A stretch of DNA of 62,580 nt, from contig DVGV01000020.1 of the NCBI GenBank assembly GCA_018712545.1, forward strand, positions 1 to 62,580, written 5' to 3'. Of this stretch, positions 16,695 through 24,704 are shown one piece after another (position 1 is the stretch's first letter; every line of letters starts with the position of its first letter). Source of the stretch: Candidatus Coprenecus merdigallinarum. GTDB lineage: Bacteria > Bacteroidota > Bacteroidia > Bacteroidales > UBA932. The translations under genes were made by a program, and so were the position numbers. The notes beneath the pieces were generated by a model, which was not told the DNA's origin, made no database searches, and worked only from the letters and a program-made list of their open reading frames with translations.

Positions 16695-18746
16695 CTAGAG
16701 CACCTCTATGCTCCTGCGGATGAACTCCGAGAGGTCCTTTCCCTTCAGCATATTGTTGGCCAGCAGTGCAAGGTCTACGACCTGATGCAGGAGGATATTG
16801 TCCTTGGCAAAGTCCTTCATGGCTTCCTTACGCTGACTGCGCACCTCGTCCAGCTCTTTCTCGAGCTCCTTCTTAGCGTCCTTATCCGCCGTAGGTATAT
16901 CTTCGTCTTTCTTATCCTTCATGGCGGCATCCAGCTTGTCGATGCCGGCCTGCAGTCCGCTCTTACGGGAGTCGAAGGCAGCACACTGTTCTGAGAGCTT
17001 TCCGGCCTTGGACTCCAGGATACGCTTGATAAGAGGATGCTGCACATTGACATCGATGGTGTAGGACTCGGGCATCTCGCCGTAGAAGTTCATGCCTCCG
17101 CCAAGTGCCGACATGTCGCGGTAACGGCGCATGAACTCGGACTGGGTAATCAGGATAGGAGCACCGTTCTCGCCCAGATTCTCAGGCTTTACGAAATAGT
17201 GATTGCCCTCCGGCAGGACGGACTCAAACATATCTGATAGGTCTGTCTTCTCTGACTCGGACATCTCAGGCTCCTTCATATCCTCCTTGCGGATAAGCCT
17301 GTCTATAGAATCGGCATCCACACGTGCGAACGTAGAGTCGGGAATTTTAGTCTCCAGCATATTGACGAAGTGAGCATCGAGCTGGCAGTCGAAGAGCAGG
17401 ACATCGTAGCCTTTGTTCCTGGCAGTCTCGATGTACTGGTACTGGGCCACCGGATCCGTAGCGTAGAGGTAGACGACTTTCTTGTCCTTGTCGGTCTGCG
17501 CTGCCTCGATTGCCTTGCGGTAGTCATCGTAGGCGAAGAACTTGCCGTCCGTATTCTTCATCAGGGCAAACTTGAGGGCCCTGTCGCAGAACTTCTCGTC
17601 GGTCAGCATACCGTACTCGATGAAGAGCTTGAGGTTGTCCCATTTCTCCTCGTATTCCTTACGCTCGTTCTTGAAGATGTCCTCCAGGCGGTCAGCCACC
17701 TTCTTGGTAATGTAGCCGGATATCTTCTTCACATTGGAATCCGACTGCAGGTAGCTTCTGGACACGTTCAGAGGGATGTCCGGGGAGTCAATTACGCCGT
17801 GCAGCAGGGTCAGGAAGTCCGGGACAATGTTTTCCACCGAATCGGTCACGAAAACCTGGTTGCAGTAAAGCTGGATCTTGTTCTTGGTCACGTCCAGACG
17901 GTCCTTTATCTTGGGGAAATACAGTATACCGGTCAGATTGAAGGGATAGTCCACATTCAGATGGATGTAGAACAGAGGCTCCTCCAGCATCGGATACAGC
18001 TCCCGGTAGAATTTCATGTAATCCTCTTTCTTCAGGTCCGACGGCTTTTTGTTCCAGATCGGGTCCGTATCATTGATGATCTTGTCCTTGTCCGTATCCA
18101 CATACTTGCCGTCCTTCCACTCCTGCTCCTTGCCGAAAGCAATCGGCACTGCCATGAAACGACAGTACTTCTTCAGCAATTCCTCCACTTTCGATGCTCC
18201 TGCGAACTCCTTGGAGTCATCGTCCAGATACAGGGTTATCTCCGTTCCGCGGTCTGTACGGCTGCCTTCCGACATTGCGAACTCAGGATTGCCCTCACAC
18301 TCCCATCTCACAGGCTTCGCTCCCTCCTTCCATGAAAGGGAGTCTATGACCACCTTTCTGGACACCATGAAAGCCGAGTAAAAGCCCAGACCGAAATGGC
18401 CTATGATATTGCCTGCCGCATCCTTATACTTTTCGAGAAACTCTCCGGCACCGGAAAATGCTATCTGGTTAATGAACTTGTCCACCTCCTCGGCCGTCAT
18501 TCCTATACCGCGGTCCGTGATGGTCAGGGTATTCTTCTTATCGTCTGCGCAGACATGTACAGTCAGGTCTCCCAGTTCTCCCTTCAGTTCACCTGTGCCC
18601 GCCAGGGCTTTCACCTTTTGTGTGGCATCCACCGCATTGGCTACTATCTCACGCAGGAAAATCTCGTGATCGGAATAGAGAAATTTCTTGATAACGGGGA
18701 AAATGTTCTCAGTCGTTACCCCTATCTTACCTTTTTGTTGTGTCAT
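16695..18746 (-). CDS. htpG: Molecular chaperone HtpG (Hsp90)
   Basis: A 683-residue bacterial Hsp90. The N-terminal GHKL ATPase shows IFLREIVANAVDA (the ATP-binding Glu/Asn), TDRGIGMT and GHFGLGFYSAFMV. The middle domain carries NVSRSYLQSD with the conserved catalytic Arg. The C-terminal dimerisation domain is complete. Length is normal for Bacteroidales. It is a cytosolic homodimer that remodels clients with ATP. It is convergent with the amidase-like gene (14 bases between stops). No TAnnTTTG box is seen upstream, so a different sigma factor or a heat-shock signal may be used. Confidence 0.97.
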   Translation of the reverse strand: MTQQKGKIGVTTENIFPVIKKFLYSDHEIFLREIVANAVDATQKVKALAGTGELKGELGDLTVHVCADDKKNTLTITDRGIGMTAEEVDKFINQIAFSGAGEFLEKYKDAAGNIIGHFGLGFYSAFMVSRKVVIDSLSWKEGAKPVRWECEGNPEFAMSEGSRTDRGTEITLYLDDDSKEFAGASKVEELLKKYCRFMAVPIAFGKEQEWKDGKYVDTDKDKIINDTDPIWNKKPSDLKKEDYMKFYRELYPMLEEPLFYIHLNVDYPFNLTGILYFPKIKDRLDVTKNKIQLYCNQVFVTDSVENIVPDFLTLLHGVIDSPDIPLNVSRSYLQSDSNVKKISGYITKKVADRLEDIFKNERKEYEEKWDNLKLFIEYGMLTDEKFCDRALKFALMKNTDGKFFAYDDYRKAIEAAQTDKDKKVVYLYATDPVAQYQYIETARNKGYDVLLFDCQLDAHFVNMLETKIPDSTFARVDADSIDRLIRKEDMKEPEMSESEKTDLSDMFESVLPEGNHYFVKPENLGENGAPILITQSEFMRRYRDMSALGGGMNFYGEMPESYTIDVNVQHPLIKRILESKAGKLSEQCAAFDSRKSGLQAGIDKLDAAMKDKKDEDIPTADKDAKKELEKELDEVRSQRKEAMKDFAKDNILLHQVVDLALLANNMLKGKDLSEFIRRSIEVL

Positions 18747-18914
18747 ATGTTTTTATATTTGAATATTTTCTGTATGCCGACGTACGCAAAAGGCATACCA
18801 GCCGTTGTGCCCTGACAAATTGGCACAGACTATTGTAACCGGCATCCGGGCTGTTTTTATAAAATTTCATTTTTTTATAAAATATTTTCAGGGCAGGTTT
18901 TATACAAAACTGGT
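18747..18914. other. htpG upstream region
   Basis: Noncoding. It contains an inverted repeat TGTGCC-N10-GGCACA (18806-18827), about 60 bases before the htpG start, that may be an operator. There are also two copies of TTTTTATAAAAT-like sequence near 18855-18885. No standard promoter for htpG is visible. Confidence 0.4.
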
Positions 18915-18945
18915 TTTGTTATTAATATCATGAGACTTACCTTTG
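18915..18945 (+). promoter_or_regulatory. Two-box promoter of a small RNA gene
   Basis: TTTG (18915-18918), 19 bases, TACCTTTG (18938-18945): a perfect Bacteroidetes promoter. The expected transcription start, about 4-7 bases downstream, falls at the first base of the 5' stem arm of the RNA-like element. Confidence 0.75.
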
Positions 18946-18951
18946 CTACTG

Positions 18952-19064
18952 CATCCGCATCCCACGTGCCGGTCGAGTTGATTTGAGGATTGTGCGAACG
19001 GGGTTCAACGGGACGACCCCAGTGCGGTGGAAATCTAGTGAAACAGAGGGATACGGATGTTTTT
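18952..19064 (+). ncRNA. Candidate small structured RNA, 6S-like / Bacteroidales-1-like
   Basis: About 110 bases, transcribed from the two-box promoter just upstream. The 5' end (18952-18963, CATCCGCATCCC) pairs with the 3' end (19048-19059, GGGATACGGATG) at 11 of 12 positions. Inside are GATTT/AAATC (18980-18984 with 19031-19035) and a GGGGT/ACCCC hairpin (19000-19004 with 19016-19020), separated by large internal loops. The 3' arm is followed at once by a T run, then a TTGAAAAATTTTTCAA palindrome and eight T. A closing stem, a central bubble and an apical hairpin recall 6S RNA; the Rfam family Bacteroidales-1 is the first to compare. The SRP RNA core (GGAAGG...AGCAG) is absent. Identity is inferred; that it is an RNA gene is better supported. 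Confidence 0.6.
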
Positions 19065-19084
19065 GAAAAATTTTTCAACTTTTT

Positions 19085-19115
19085 TTTGGTGAATGAAAAA
19101 AATGCTCTATATTTG
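19085..19115 (+). promoter_or_regulatory. Two-box promoter of tRNA-Val
   Basis: TTTG (19085-19088), 19 bases, TATATTTG (19108-19115): consensus in both boxes and spacing. The mature tRNA begins 16 bases later. Confidence 0.8.
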
Positions 19116-19131
19116 CACCCGCTAAGGCAAA

Positions 19132-19206
19132 GGGAGCATAGCTCAGTTGGTTTAGAGCGTCTGCCTTACAAGCAGAGGGTCGGGGGTTCGACTCCCTCTG
19201 CTCCCA
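19132..19206 (+). tRNA. tRNA-Val (anticodon TAC)
   Basis: A 75-base cloverleaf. The acceptor stem GGGAGCA (19132-19138) pairs with TGCTCCC (19199-19205), with discriminator A at 19206. The D arm is AGCTCAGTTGGTTTAGAGC; the anticodon stem TCTGC/GCAGA encloses loop CTTACAA with anticodon TAC, which reads GTA and related Val codons. The T arm contains GGTTCGACTCC. The CCA end is not encoded. It is a single gene with its own promoter and terminator. Confidence 0.97.
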
Positions 19207-19211
19207 CTGAA

Positions 19212-19245
19212 AAAGAAGCAGTTACAGAGATGTGACTGCTTCTTT
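19212..19245. terminator. Bidirectional terminator between tRNA-Val and yeiH-like gene
   Basis: An 11-bp perfect stem AAAGAAGCAGT / ACTGCTTCTTT, extended by TACA/TGTG to 15 pairs with a GAGA tetraloop. T-rich flanks occur on both strands, so it can stop the tRNA transcript and the leftward exporter transcript. Confidence 0.85.
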
Positions 19246-19257
19246 CATTTTATCCTT

Positions 19258-19280
19258 AGGCCTGCCTTAGAGGCAGGCCT
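19258..19280. repeat. Perfect 10-bp hairpin at the 3' end of the yeiH-like gene
   Basis: AGGCCTGCCT, 3-base loop, AGGCAGGCCT, directly after the stop of the leftward gene. It lacks a T run, so it may stabilise the mRNA end or act with the next hairpin. Confidence 0.6.
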
Positions 19281-19281
19281 C

Positions 19282-20523
19282 CTAAAGCATGGGCTTCAGG
19301 AGGCCGAACATCAGAAGGGCTACCAGGAGGGTTACGACGATGTTGAAGCCCTGGGCGATAAGGAAGGCATAGAGGGGACGGCGGTTCTCCTTGCCGAAGA
19401 TATCCTTGAAGCGGGTTTCAAGCCCGATGCATACGAAGGCTATGCTGAAGAGGGTATTCTGGAAGCCTTTGGTGACTGTTCCTACGGTCCTGGCTGTGGC
19501 CTCGTCCATGCAGAAGCTGAATACTATGGACGCCAGTATGAAGCCTACCACGAACTTGGGGAAACGGTCCCAGATGACCTTGGCCGTGACCTTTTCCTGC
19601 TGGCCGGAGGGCGTGCCCCGGTAGGACCACAGCAGGGAGATAATGAAGGCTGCGACTCCGAGCAGAACATTCTGCGAGGACTTGACGATAACGGCGGTTT
19701 TGGCCGCGGTCTCTCCTATCAGCGTTCCGGAGGCAGCTACGGCCCCGGTGGTGTCGATTGTACCGCCAAGCCACGCTCCCGCCACTTCTTCATTGAGCCC
19801 CATCACCCTCGAGAGCCAGGGCAGCAGGTACATCATCGGAATAGCGATAATCAGCACCAGCGAGATAACGTATGAGAGCTTCTTATTGTCCCCCTTGATG
19901 ACCCCGCAGGTGGCTATGGCCGCCGACACGCCGCAGATGGACACAGCCGAGGAGAGCATTGTCCCCATCTCGGGATCTATCTTCATCCTCCGGCAGAGCC
20001 AGAATGCGAAGTACCACACCGTGAAGACCACTATCAGCGACTGGGCCAGCCCGTATGCCCCCGACTCGAGGACTTCCTTGAACAGAATGGTGGAACCGAG
20101 GCAGATGATACCTATCTTTATATAGAACTCGCTCTGTATGGCGGCCTTCATCCACTGCGGCACGCCTATGGTATTGCTTATCAGCAGGCCGAGGATGACC
20201 GAGAAAAATACCGGTTCCAGTCCCAGTTCTTTGAAGAACGGCACGGCGGCCAGCAACTGCGCTCCGAAAGTCAGGAGGAATATCACCAGCAGTGAAAGGA
20301 ATATCCCCCTGAGCGGACGGCGCAGGGCTGCGGAGGTCGCGTATGTGAGAATCAGGATGAACACGAACATGTACAGGGCTGAGAGCCAGCTGTCGGCGGT
20401 GCCTATGGTCTTGGGCATTTGCGGCATCGAGGAGGGGAATGCGGCCGCGAGGGCGAGGATGACGGCCCCGGCGATGACGATAATCCAGTCCTCAGATGTG
20501 AATTGTCTGAGCCATTTTTTCAT
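19282..20523 (-). CDS. YeiH-family putative sulfate exporter
   Basis: A 413-residue integral membrane protein with about 10-11 helices, of the YeiH/UPF0324 family. Family stretches include IGLLISNTIGVP-like ILGLLISNTIGVPQWM, IGIICLGSTILF, SSAVSICGVSAAIATCGVI and AGAWLGGTIDTTGAVAASG. Members are predicted anion (sulfate or taurine-derived sulfite) exporters, but direct evidence is thin. ATG 20523 is preferred to the in-frame ATG at 20547, which lies inside a -7 box. Adjacent to, and divergent from, pncB. Confidence 0.88.
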   Translation of the reverse strand: MKKWLRQFTSEDWIIVIAGAVILALAAAFPSSMPQMPKTIGTADSWLSALYMFVFILILTYATSAALRRPLRGIFLSLLVIFLLTFGAQLLAAVPFFKELGLEPVFFSVILGLLISNTIGVPQWMKAAIQSEFYIKIGIICLGSTILFKEVLESGAYGLAQSLIVVFTVWYFAFWLCRRMKIDPEMGTMLSSAVSICGVSAAIATCGVIKGDNKKLSYVISLVLIIAIPMMYLLPWLSRVMGLNEEVAGAWLGGTIDTTGAVAASGTLIGETAAKTAVIVKSSQNVLLGVAAFIISLLWSYRGTPSGQQEKVTAKVIWDRFPKFVVGFILASIVFSFCMDEATARTVGTVTKGFQNTLFSIAFVCIGLETRFKDIFGKENRRPLYAFLIAQGFNIVVTLLVALLMFGLLKPML

Positions 20524-20544
20524 ATCTGTCGAATCTTGAGGCGG

Positions 20545-20552
20545 CAAAGATA
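20545..20552 (-). promoter_or_regulatory. -7 box of the yeiH-like gene
   Basis: Minus strand TATCTTTG, 21 bases before the ATG at 20523. No TTTG at the standard distance. Confidence 0.55.
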
Positions 20553-20574
20553 ACCAAACTTGGATAAATCATCG

Positions 20575-20582
20575 TATCTTTG
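20575..20582 (+). promoter_or_regulatory. -7 box of pncB
   Basis: TATCTTTG, 26 bases before the ATG at 20609. It is divergent from the exporter box 22 bases away. Confidence 0.55.
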
Positions 20583-20608
20583 TTCTCCAAAGTGTGAAAA
20601 ACAGCGCT

Positions 20609-21817
20609 ATGAGACAGATAATAACCCACTTCACCGACGATGACCTGTACAAGTTCACGATGTGCTGCGCGGTCATTGACAATTTCCCCAGAGCCCAGGT
20701 AAAATATTCATTCACAGACCGGGACGACACTGTCTACCCTGCCGGCTTCGCAGACGAGCTTTCCAGACAGATTGCCGCCCTGGAGGATGTCGTCATCACT
20801 CAGGAGGAAATAGACTTCATGAAGCGCAGGTGCAGCTACATCCCGGGATGGTTCTACAACTATCTGAAGGGCTACCGTTTCGACCGCCGGTGGGTGCAGG
20901 TGAGGCAGGATGAGGCCGGACACCTCGAGATAGATATCGAAGGCAGCTGGGCCGACACCATCCTGCTGGAAGTGAAGATTCTGGCTATCATATCTGAACT
21001 CTTCTACATCTTCACCGGAGAGTGCCGCAAATTCGACTACAGCGCATATTATGACAAGACATACCGCAAGGCGGAGCGGCTCCTGGGGGCAGGCTGCGTA
21101 TACAGTGACTTCGGTACCCGCCGCAGGGCCTCATTCGAGGCTGAGGACACGGTAGTCAGGGCAATGAAGGACTGCGCGGGAAGCCGTCAGTGGCCCGGGC
21201 GCTTCGTAGGCACTAGCAATGTCTACTTAGCTATGAAATACGACCTCATACCGGTCGGTACCATGGCCCACGAATTCATATGCGCCATCGGCGGCATGTA
21301 CGGCCCTCAGATGGCCAACCACATAGCCATGGACTGCTGGAGGAACACTTTCCGGGGAGCCCTCGGCACCTTCCTCTACGACAGCTTCGGCTGGGATATT
21401 TTCAGCCTGAACTTTTCGGAGGACTTCGCCAACCTGTTCAAGGGGTTGAGAGTGGACAGCGGGGACAACCGCGAGCAGCTCATGCGCATCGTGGACAAAT
21501 ACCGCTCCCTCGGCATCGATCCCCGCACCAAGCAGGTGATATTCAGCAATGCCCTGGACGTAGACCACGCCCTCGAAATCCAGAGTTACGCCACGGACTA
21601 CTGCCAGCCGTCGTTCGGCATCGGCACCCACTTCACCAATGACTTCGACGGTGTCCGCCCCATGAACATCGTCATCAAGCTCATCGCCGCCAAGATTACC
21701 GAGTCCTGGTCCTTCTACAACGACACCTGCAAGCTCAGCGAGGACACCGGCAAGCACACCGGCCGCCCAGAAGTCGTGAAGCGCTTCATGCAGGCCCTGA
21801 ACTTCAAGCAGCAATAG
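20609..21817 (+). CDS. pncB: Nicotinate phosphoribosyltransferase
   Basis: A 402-residue enzyme that makes nicotinate mononucleotide from nicotinate and PRPP with ATP in NAD salvage. Typical text: ITHFTDDDLYKFTMCCAVIDNFP at the N-terminus, DFGTRRRASFEAEDTVVRAM, FVGTSNVYLAMKYDLIPVGTMAHEF (the catalytic-His region), GTFLYDSFGWDIFSLNF, LRVDSGDNREQLMRIVDKY and FGIGTHFTNDF. Length fits the proteobacterial/Bacteroidetes PncB type. The ATG at 20609 is used; an in-frame GTG at 20594 would add five residues. NMN recycling by CinA in the same window touches the same pathway. Confidence 0.96.
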   Translation: MRQIITHFTDDDLYKFTMCCAVIDNFPRAQVKYSFTDRDDTVYPAGFADELSRQIAALEDVVITQEEIDFMKRRCSYIPGWFYNYLKGYRFDRRWVQVRQDEAGHLEIDIEGSWADTILLEVKILAIISELFYIFTGECRKFDYSAYYDKTYRKAERLLGAGCVYSDFGTRRRASFEAEDTVVRAMKDCAGSRQWPGRFVGTSNVYLAMKYDLIPVGTMAHEFICAIGGMYGPQMANHIAMDCWRNTFRGALGTFLYDSFGWDIFSLNFSEDFANLFKGLRVDSGDNREQLMRIVDKYRSLGIDPRTKQVIFSNALDVDHALEIQSYATDYCQPSFGIGTHFTNDFDGVRPMNIVIKLIAAKITESWSFYNDTCKLSEDTGKHTGRPEVVKRFMQALNFKQQ

Positions 21818-21831
21818 GAAAGCACCGGTGT

Positions 21832-23196
21832 CTATACCAGCGAAACTAAGAATTGCTGCAGGATATAGACCGCAATGCCGGCGAAGTAGCCGAGAAGGGC
21901 GAGCAGGCTGACGTGCTTGAAATACCAGATGATATTGATGTTCTCGAGGCCCATAGCCACGACACCTGCGGAGGAGCCGATGATAATGATGCTTCCGCCG
22001 GTACCGGCGCAGTATGCAAGCATGTGCCAGAACGTTCCGTCCACGAGGAAATTGGAGAGATAGGCGGGGTCAGCGGATGCAGCTAAGGCAGCGGCGTCGG
22101 GAATGGGGAACATACCCATGCTGGCCGCCACGAGAGCCGAGTTGTCGACCACGGATGAGAGCAGACCGATGATGGTGCTGATGGCATATGCGTTGTGGAC
22201 ACCCTCATTGAGTCCCTCGGCCATGGTGCTGAGCACACCGGCAGTACCGAGAGCGGATACGGACATCAGGATACCGAGAAGGTAGAGCACCGTAGGCATA
22301 TCGAGCTGCTTGATGATCTTGGACACCCTGTTCTTCAGCGACTCGGCGACCTCTTTCTTCTTCTTGTACATCATATCGGTATATATCCACATAATGGCCA
22401 ACGCGAACATCACGCCCACATATGGAGGAAGTCCCACAACACTCTTGAAGACAGGGACTAAAATCAGAAGTACCACACCCAGTATCAAGATAGTGCGGCT
22501 CTCGCGTCCGGAGATGAAAGCAGGTCTGAAAGCCGCCTCCTCGTTGGTCTGCTGTTCCACTATCACACCTTTCAGGAACCTGGTGGCGACGGCCACCGGG
22601 ATATACAGGCAGATGAGACAGGGAACGATAAGGGACTTCATCAGATCGAGCGAGGTCACATTGCCCTTCATCCACAGCAGGATAGTCGACACGTCTCCGA
22701 TAGGCGACCAGGCACCGCCGCAGTTGGCGGCTATAACGATGATGGAAGCGAAGAGCCAGCGTTCCTTATAGTTGGTAATCATTCTCCGCAGGAGCATCAC
22801 CATGACGATAGTCGTGGTCATGTTGTCCAGCACGGAGGACATCAGGAAAGTGATGGTGGCCAGCAGCCACAGCAGACGGGTCTTCTTCCGGGTAGTGATA
22901 TGCTTGGTGATGACTTCGAAACCGCCGTGGGTATCGATGATGTCCACGATGGTCATGGCACCGATAAGGAAGACCAGTATCTCACAAGTGCTGCCTAATG
23001 CACCCAGCAGGTCCGAGGATATCCTGGCATGGTCCAGGGACGGGTCGATGGATGTCGAGAAGAGGCTGAGAAGGCTCCACATCAGGCAGCAGAGGAGGAG
23101 CGCAACGGATGATTTATTGATGTTGATCCTGTTCTCCATGGCTATAAGCACGTATGCCAGGACAAAGACCACAACCAATATAACTGCAAGATTCAT
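21832..23196 (-). CDS. nhaD: NhaD-type sodium:proton antiporter
   Basis: A 454-residue membrane protein with about 12 helices from the ArsB/NhaD ion-transporter superfamily. Signature stretches include FLIGAMTIVDIIDTHGGFEVI, SSVLDNMTTTIVMVMLLRR, IVIAANCGGAWSPIGDVSTILLW, SSVVDNSALVAASMGM and AYCAGTGGSIIIIGSSAGVVAMG. It should exchange Na+ (or Li+) for protons across the inner membrane. It lies 33 bases after folC on the same strand and lacks its own clear promoter, so it may be co-transcribed. Convergent with pncB, 14 bases between stops. Confidence 0.92.
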   Translation of the reverse strand: MNLAVILVVVFVLAYVLIAMENRININKSSVALLLCCLMWSLLSLFSTSIDPSLDHARISSDLLGALGSTCEILVFLIGAMTIVDIIDTHGGFEVITKHITTRKKTRLLWLLATITFLMSSVLDNMTTTIVMVMLLRRMITNYKERWLFASIIVIAANCGGAWSPIGDVSTILLWMKGNVTSLDLMKSLIVPCLICLYIPVAVATRFLKGVIVEQQTNEEAAFRPAFISGRESRTILILGVVLLILVPVFKSVVGLPPYVGVMFALAIMWIYTDMMYKKKKEVAESLKNRVSKIIKQLDMPTVLYLLGILMSVSALGTAGVLSTMAEGLNEGVHNAYAISTIIGLLSSVVDNSALVAASMGMFPIPDAAALAASADPAYLSNFLVDGTFWHMLAYCAGTGGSIIIIGSSAGVVAMGLENINIIWYFKHVSLLALLGYFAGIAVYILQQFLVSLV

Positions 23197-23229
23197 ATCG
23201 TTTTTAACTTTTTAGTTTTATACTTATAA

Positions 23230-24609
23230 CTATTTTGTTTCAAGACTGTTCTGCAGCGGAGCATCCGATTTCCGCAAAAAACGCGCCATTGCCTCCGCCA
23301 CCACATAACTGCTTCCCCCTATGAACACTATGTCAGAAGTGCCCGCCTCCCTCATTGCCATATCCACAGCCTCCTCCACGCTCTCTACCGCAACGGAATC
23401 CACAGCACCTGCATCCGCCTTGCCCCTCTCCCTGCGGGAAGCATCCACCAGTTCCCTCAGCTTACCGGCCGGCATGGCCCTGCTGCCCTGAGCCTGAGTG
23501 AAGATGTACTTAGCCTCGAGAGGCAGAAGTCCACGGACCGCCTCCACATCCTTGTCCCCGGCCATACCGTACACCATTATTATATGTCTGCCGGCGGCCT
23601 CGGCCTCCAGCTGCCGCATTGTCTCCGACAGAGCCTGGACATTGTGCCCTATGTCGCATATCACCTCAGGGTTCATAGAAAGCCTCTCCCACCTGCCCCG
23701 GAGACCGCTGACTGCCGCTGCATGCTCCAGAGCGTAGAGCACAATCTCCGTGGAAGCGGCGTCCCATACTCCCAATACATGAAGAGCGGTCATCACAGTC
23801 CTGATATTCCGTACCTGACAGGAAGAGCGCAGGTCCGCCCGGGAGGCAATATACTGCGGATCCGTTTCTTCCCCGCACAGTTCACCGGAGCGGTACAGCC
23901 TGGCTCCGAGTGAAGAAGCGGTTTCCGCGGCCACTGCCTCCGCCTCAGGGGGCAGCTCTCCGATGACCACCGGCACTCCGGGCTTTATGATTCCGGCCTT
24001 CTCGCGGGCGATCTTCTCTATTGTATCTCCGAGGATATCCTTGTGGTCCAGACCGATGGAGGTGATAATGCTGAGCTCCGGCACGATGATGTTGGTCGAG
24101 TCCAGCCTTCCCCCCAGCCCCGTCTCGATAACGGCAATATCCACCCTTTCACGGGCAAAAAAGTCGAAGGCCATGGCTGTGGTAATCTCGAAGAACGAGG
24201 GCTCGCGCTCCTCGATAAATCTCCTGCAGCGGGACATGAAATCCACCACGTCCTCCTGCCCTATCTCCCTGTTGTGACGTCTGTCGAGTCCCTTCTCAGA
24301 ACTGACGACCCGTATTCTTTCCCTGAAATCCACCAGATGCGGCGAGGTGTACAGCCCCACCCTGCTTCCGGGATACCTGAAAGCCAGGGCTGAAGCCAGC
24401 ATGTGGGCCACGGATCCCTTGCCGTTGGTACCGGCTATGTGTATGGTCCGCAGTGACTTGTGGGGATTTCCGAGGAAGCGGACGAAATCAGTCATACATT
24501 CCAGGCCGGGATGATATCCCGAAACCCCTACCCGCTGAAACGAGGGGGCTATGCTGTAGAGCATCCGGACACATTCCCGGTACCGGTTCTGTAGACTTGG
24601 GTCGGTCAT
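23230..24609 (-). CDS. folC: Folylpolyglutamate synthase / dihydrofolate synthase
   Basis: A 459-residue Mur-ligase-like enzyme adding glutamate to dihydropteroate and folates. The P-loop is IHIAGTNGKGSVAHML near residue 57; further motifs are YTSPHLVDFRERI (folate-binding), FFEITTAMAFDFFA, IETGLGGRLDSTN, ITSIGLDHKDILG and the C-terminal DIGHN. Length is normal. The gene is divergent from purL across 95 bases. The upstream minus-strand box CATTTTTG (24652-24645) is one base off consensus. Confidence 0.93.
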   Translation of the reverse strand: MTDPSLQNRYRECVRMLYSIAPSFQRVGVSGYHPGLECMTDFVRFLGNPHKSLRTIHIAGTNGKGSVAHMLASALAFRYPGSRVGLYTSPHLVDFRERIRVVSSEKGLDRRHNREIGQEDVVDFMSRCRRFIEEREPSFFEITTAMAFDFFARERVDIAVIETGLGGRLDSTNIIVPELSIITSIGLDHKDILGDTIEKIAREKAGIIKPGVPVVIGELPPEAEAVAAETASSLGARLYRSGELCGEETDPQYIASRADLRSSCQVRNIRTVMTALHVLGVWDAASTEIVLYALEHAAAVSGLRGRWERLSMNPEVICDIGHNVQALSETMRQLEAEAAGRHIIMVYGMAGDKDVEAVRGLLPLEAKYIFTQAQGSRAMPAGKLRELVDASRRERGKADAGAVDSVAVESVEEAVDMAMREAGTSDIVFIGGSSYVVAEAMARFLRKSDAPLQNSLETK

Positions 24610-24675
24610 CGGTAATTTTTAAAAATTTTGAGCGCAAAAATGGGAAATATTCTCAAGAATTAGCAAAATAATCTC

Positions 24676-24683
24676 TATTTTTG
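24676..24683 (+). promoter_or_regulatory. -7 box of purL
   Basis: TATTTTTG, 21 bases before the ATG at 24705; no TTTG at the standard distance. No purine riboswitch-like structure is visible in the short leader. Confidence 0.5.
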
Positions 24684-24704
24684 AACCCCAAATTCTAGAA
24701 TATC

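Noticed and set aside
18806-18827. CIRCE-type heat-shock operator upstream of htpG
   Set aside because: There is an inverted repeat TGTGCC-N10-GGCACA, but it does not match CIRCE (TTAGCACTC-N9-GAGTGCTAA). It is kept only as a possible operator.
18821-18837. Sigma-54 promoter (TGGCAC...TTGT)
   Set aside because: The -12 element reads TTGT rather than TTGC and there is no suitably oriented gene immediately downstream.
18952-19060. 4.5S/SRP RNA
   Set aside because: The conserved SRP54-binding core (GGAAG tetraloop region with AGCAG) is not present.
20524-20547. Upstream ATG for the YeiH-like gene
   Set aside because: This ATG is within the minus-strand -7 box, so it would be upstream of or at the transcription start.
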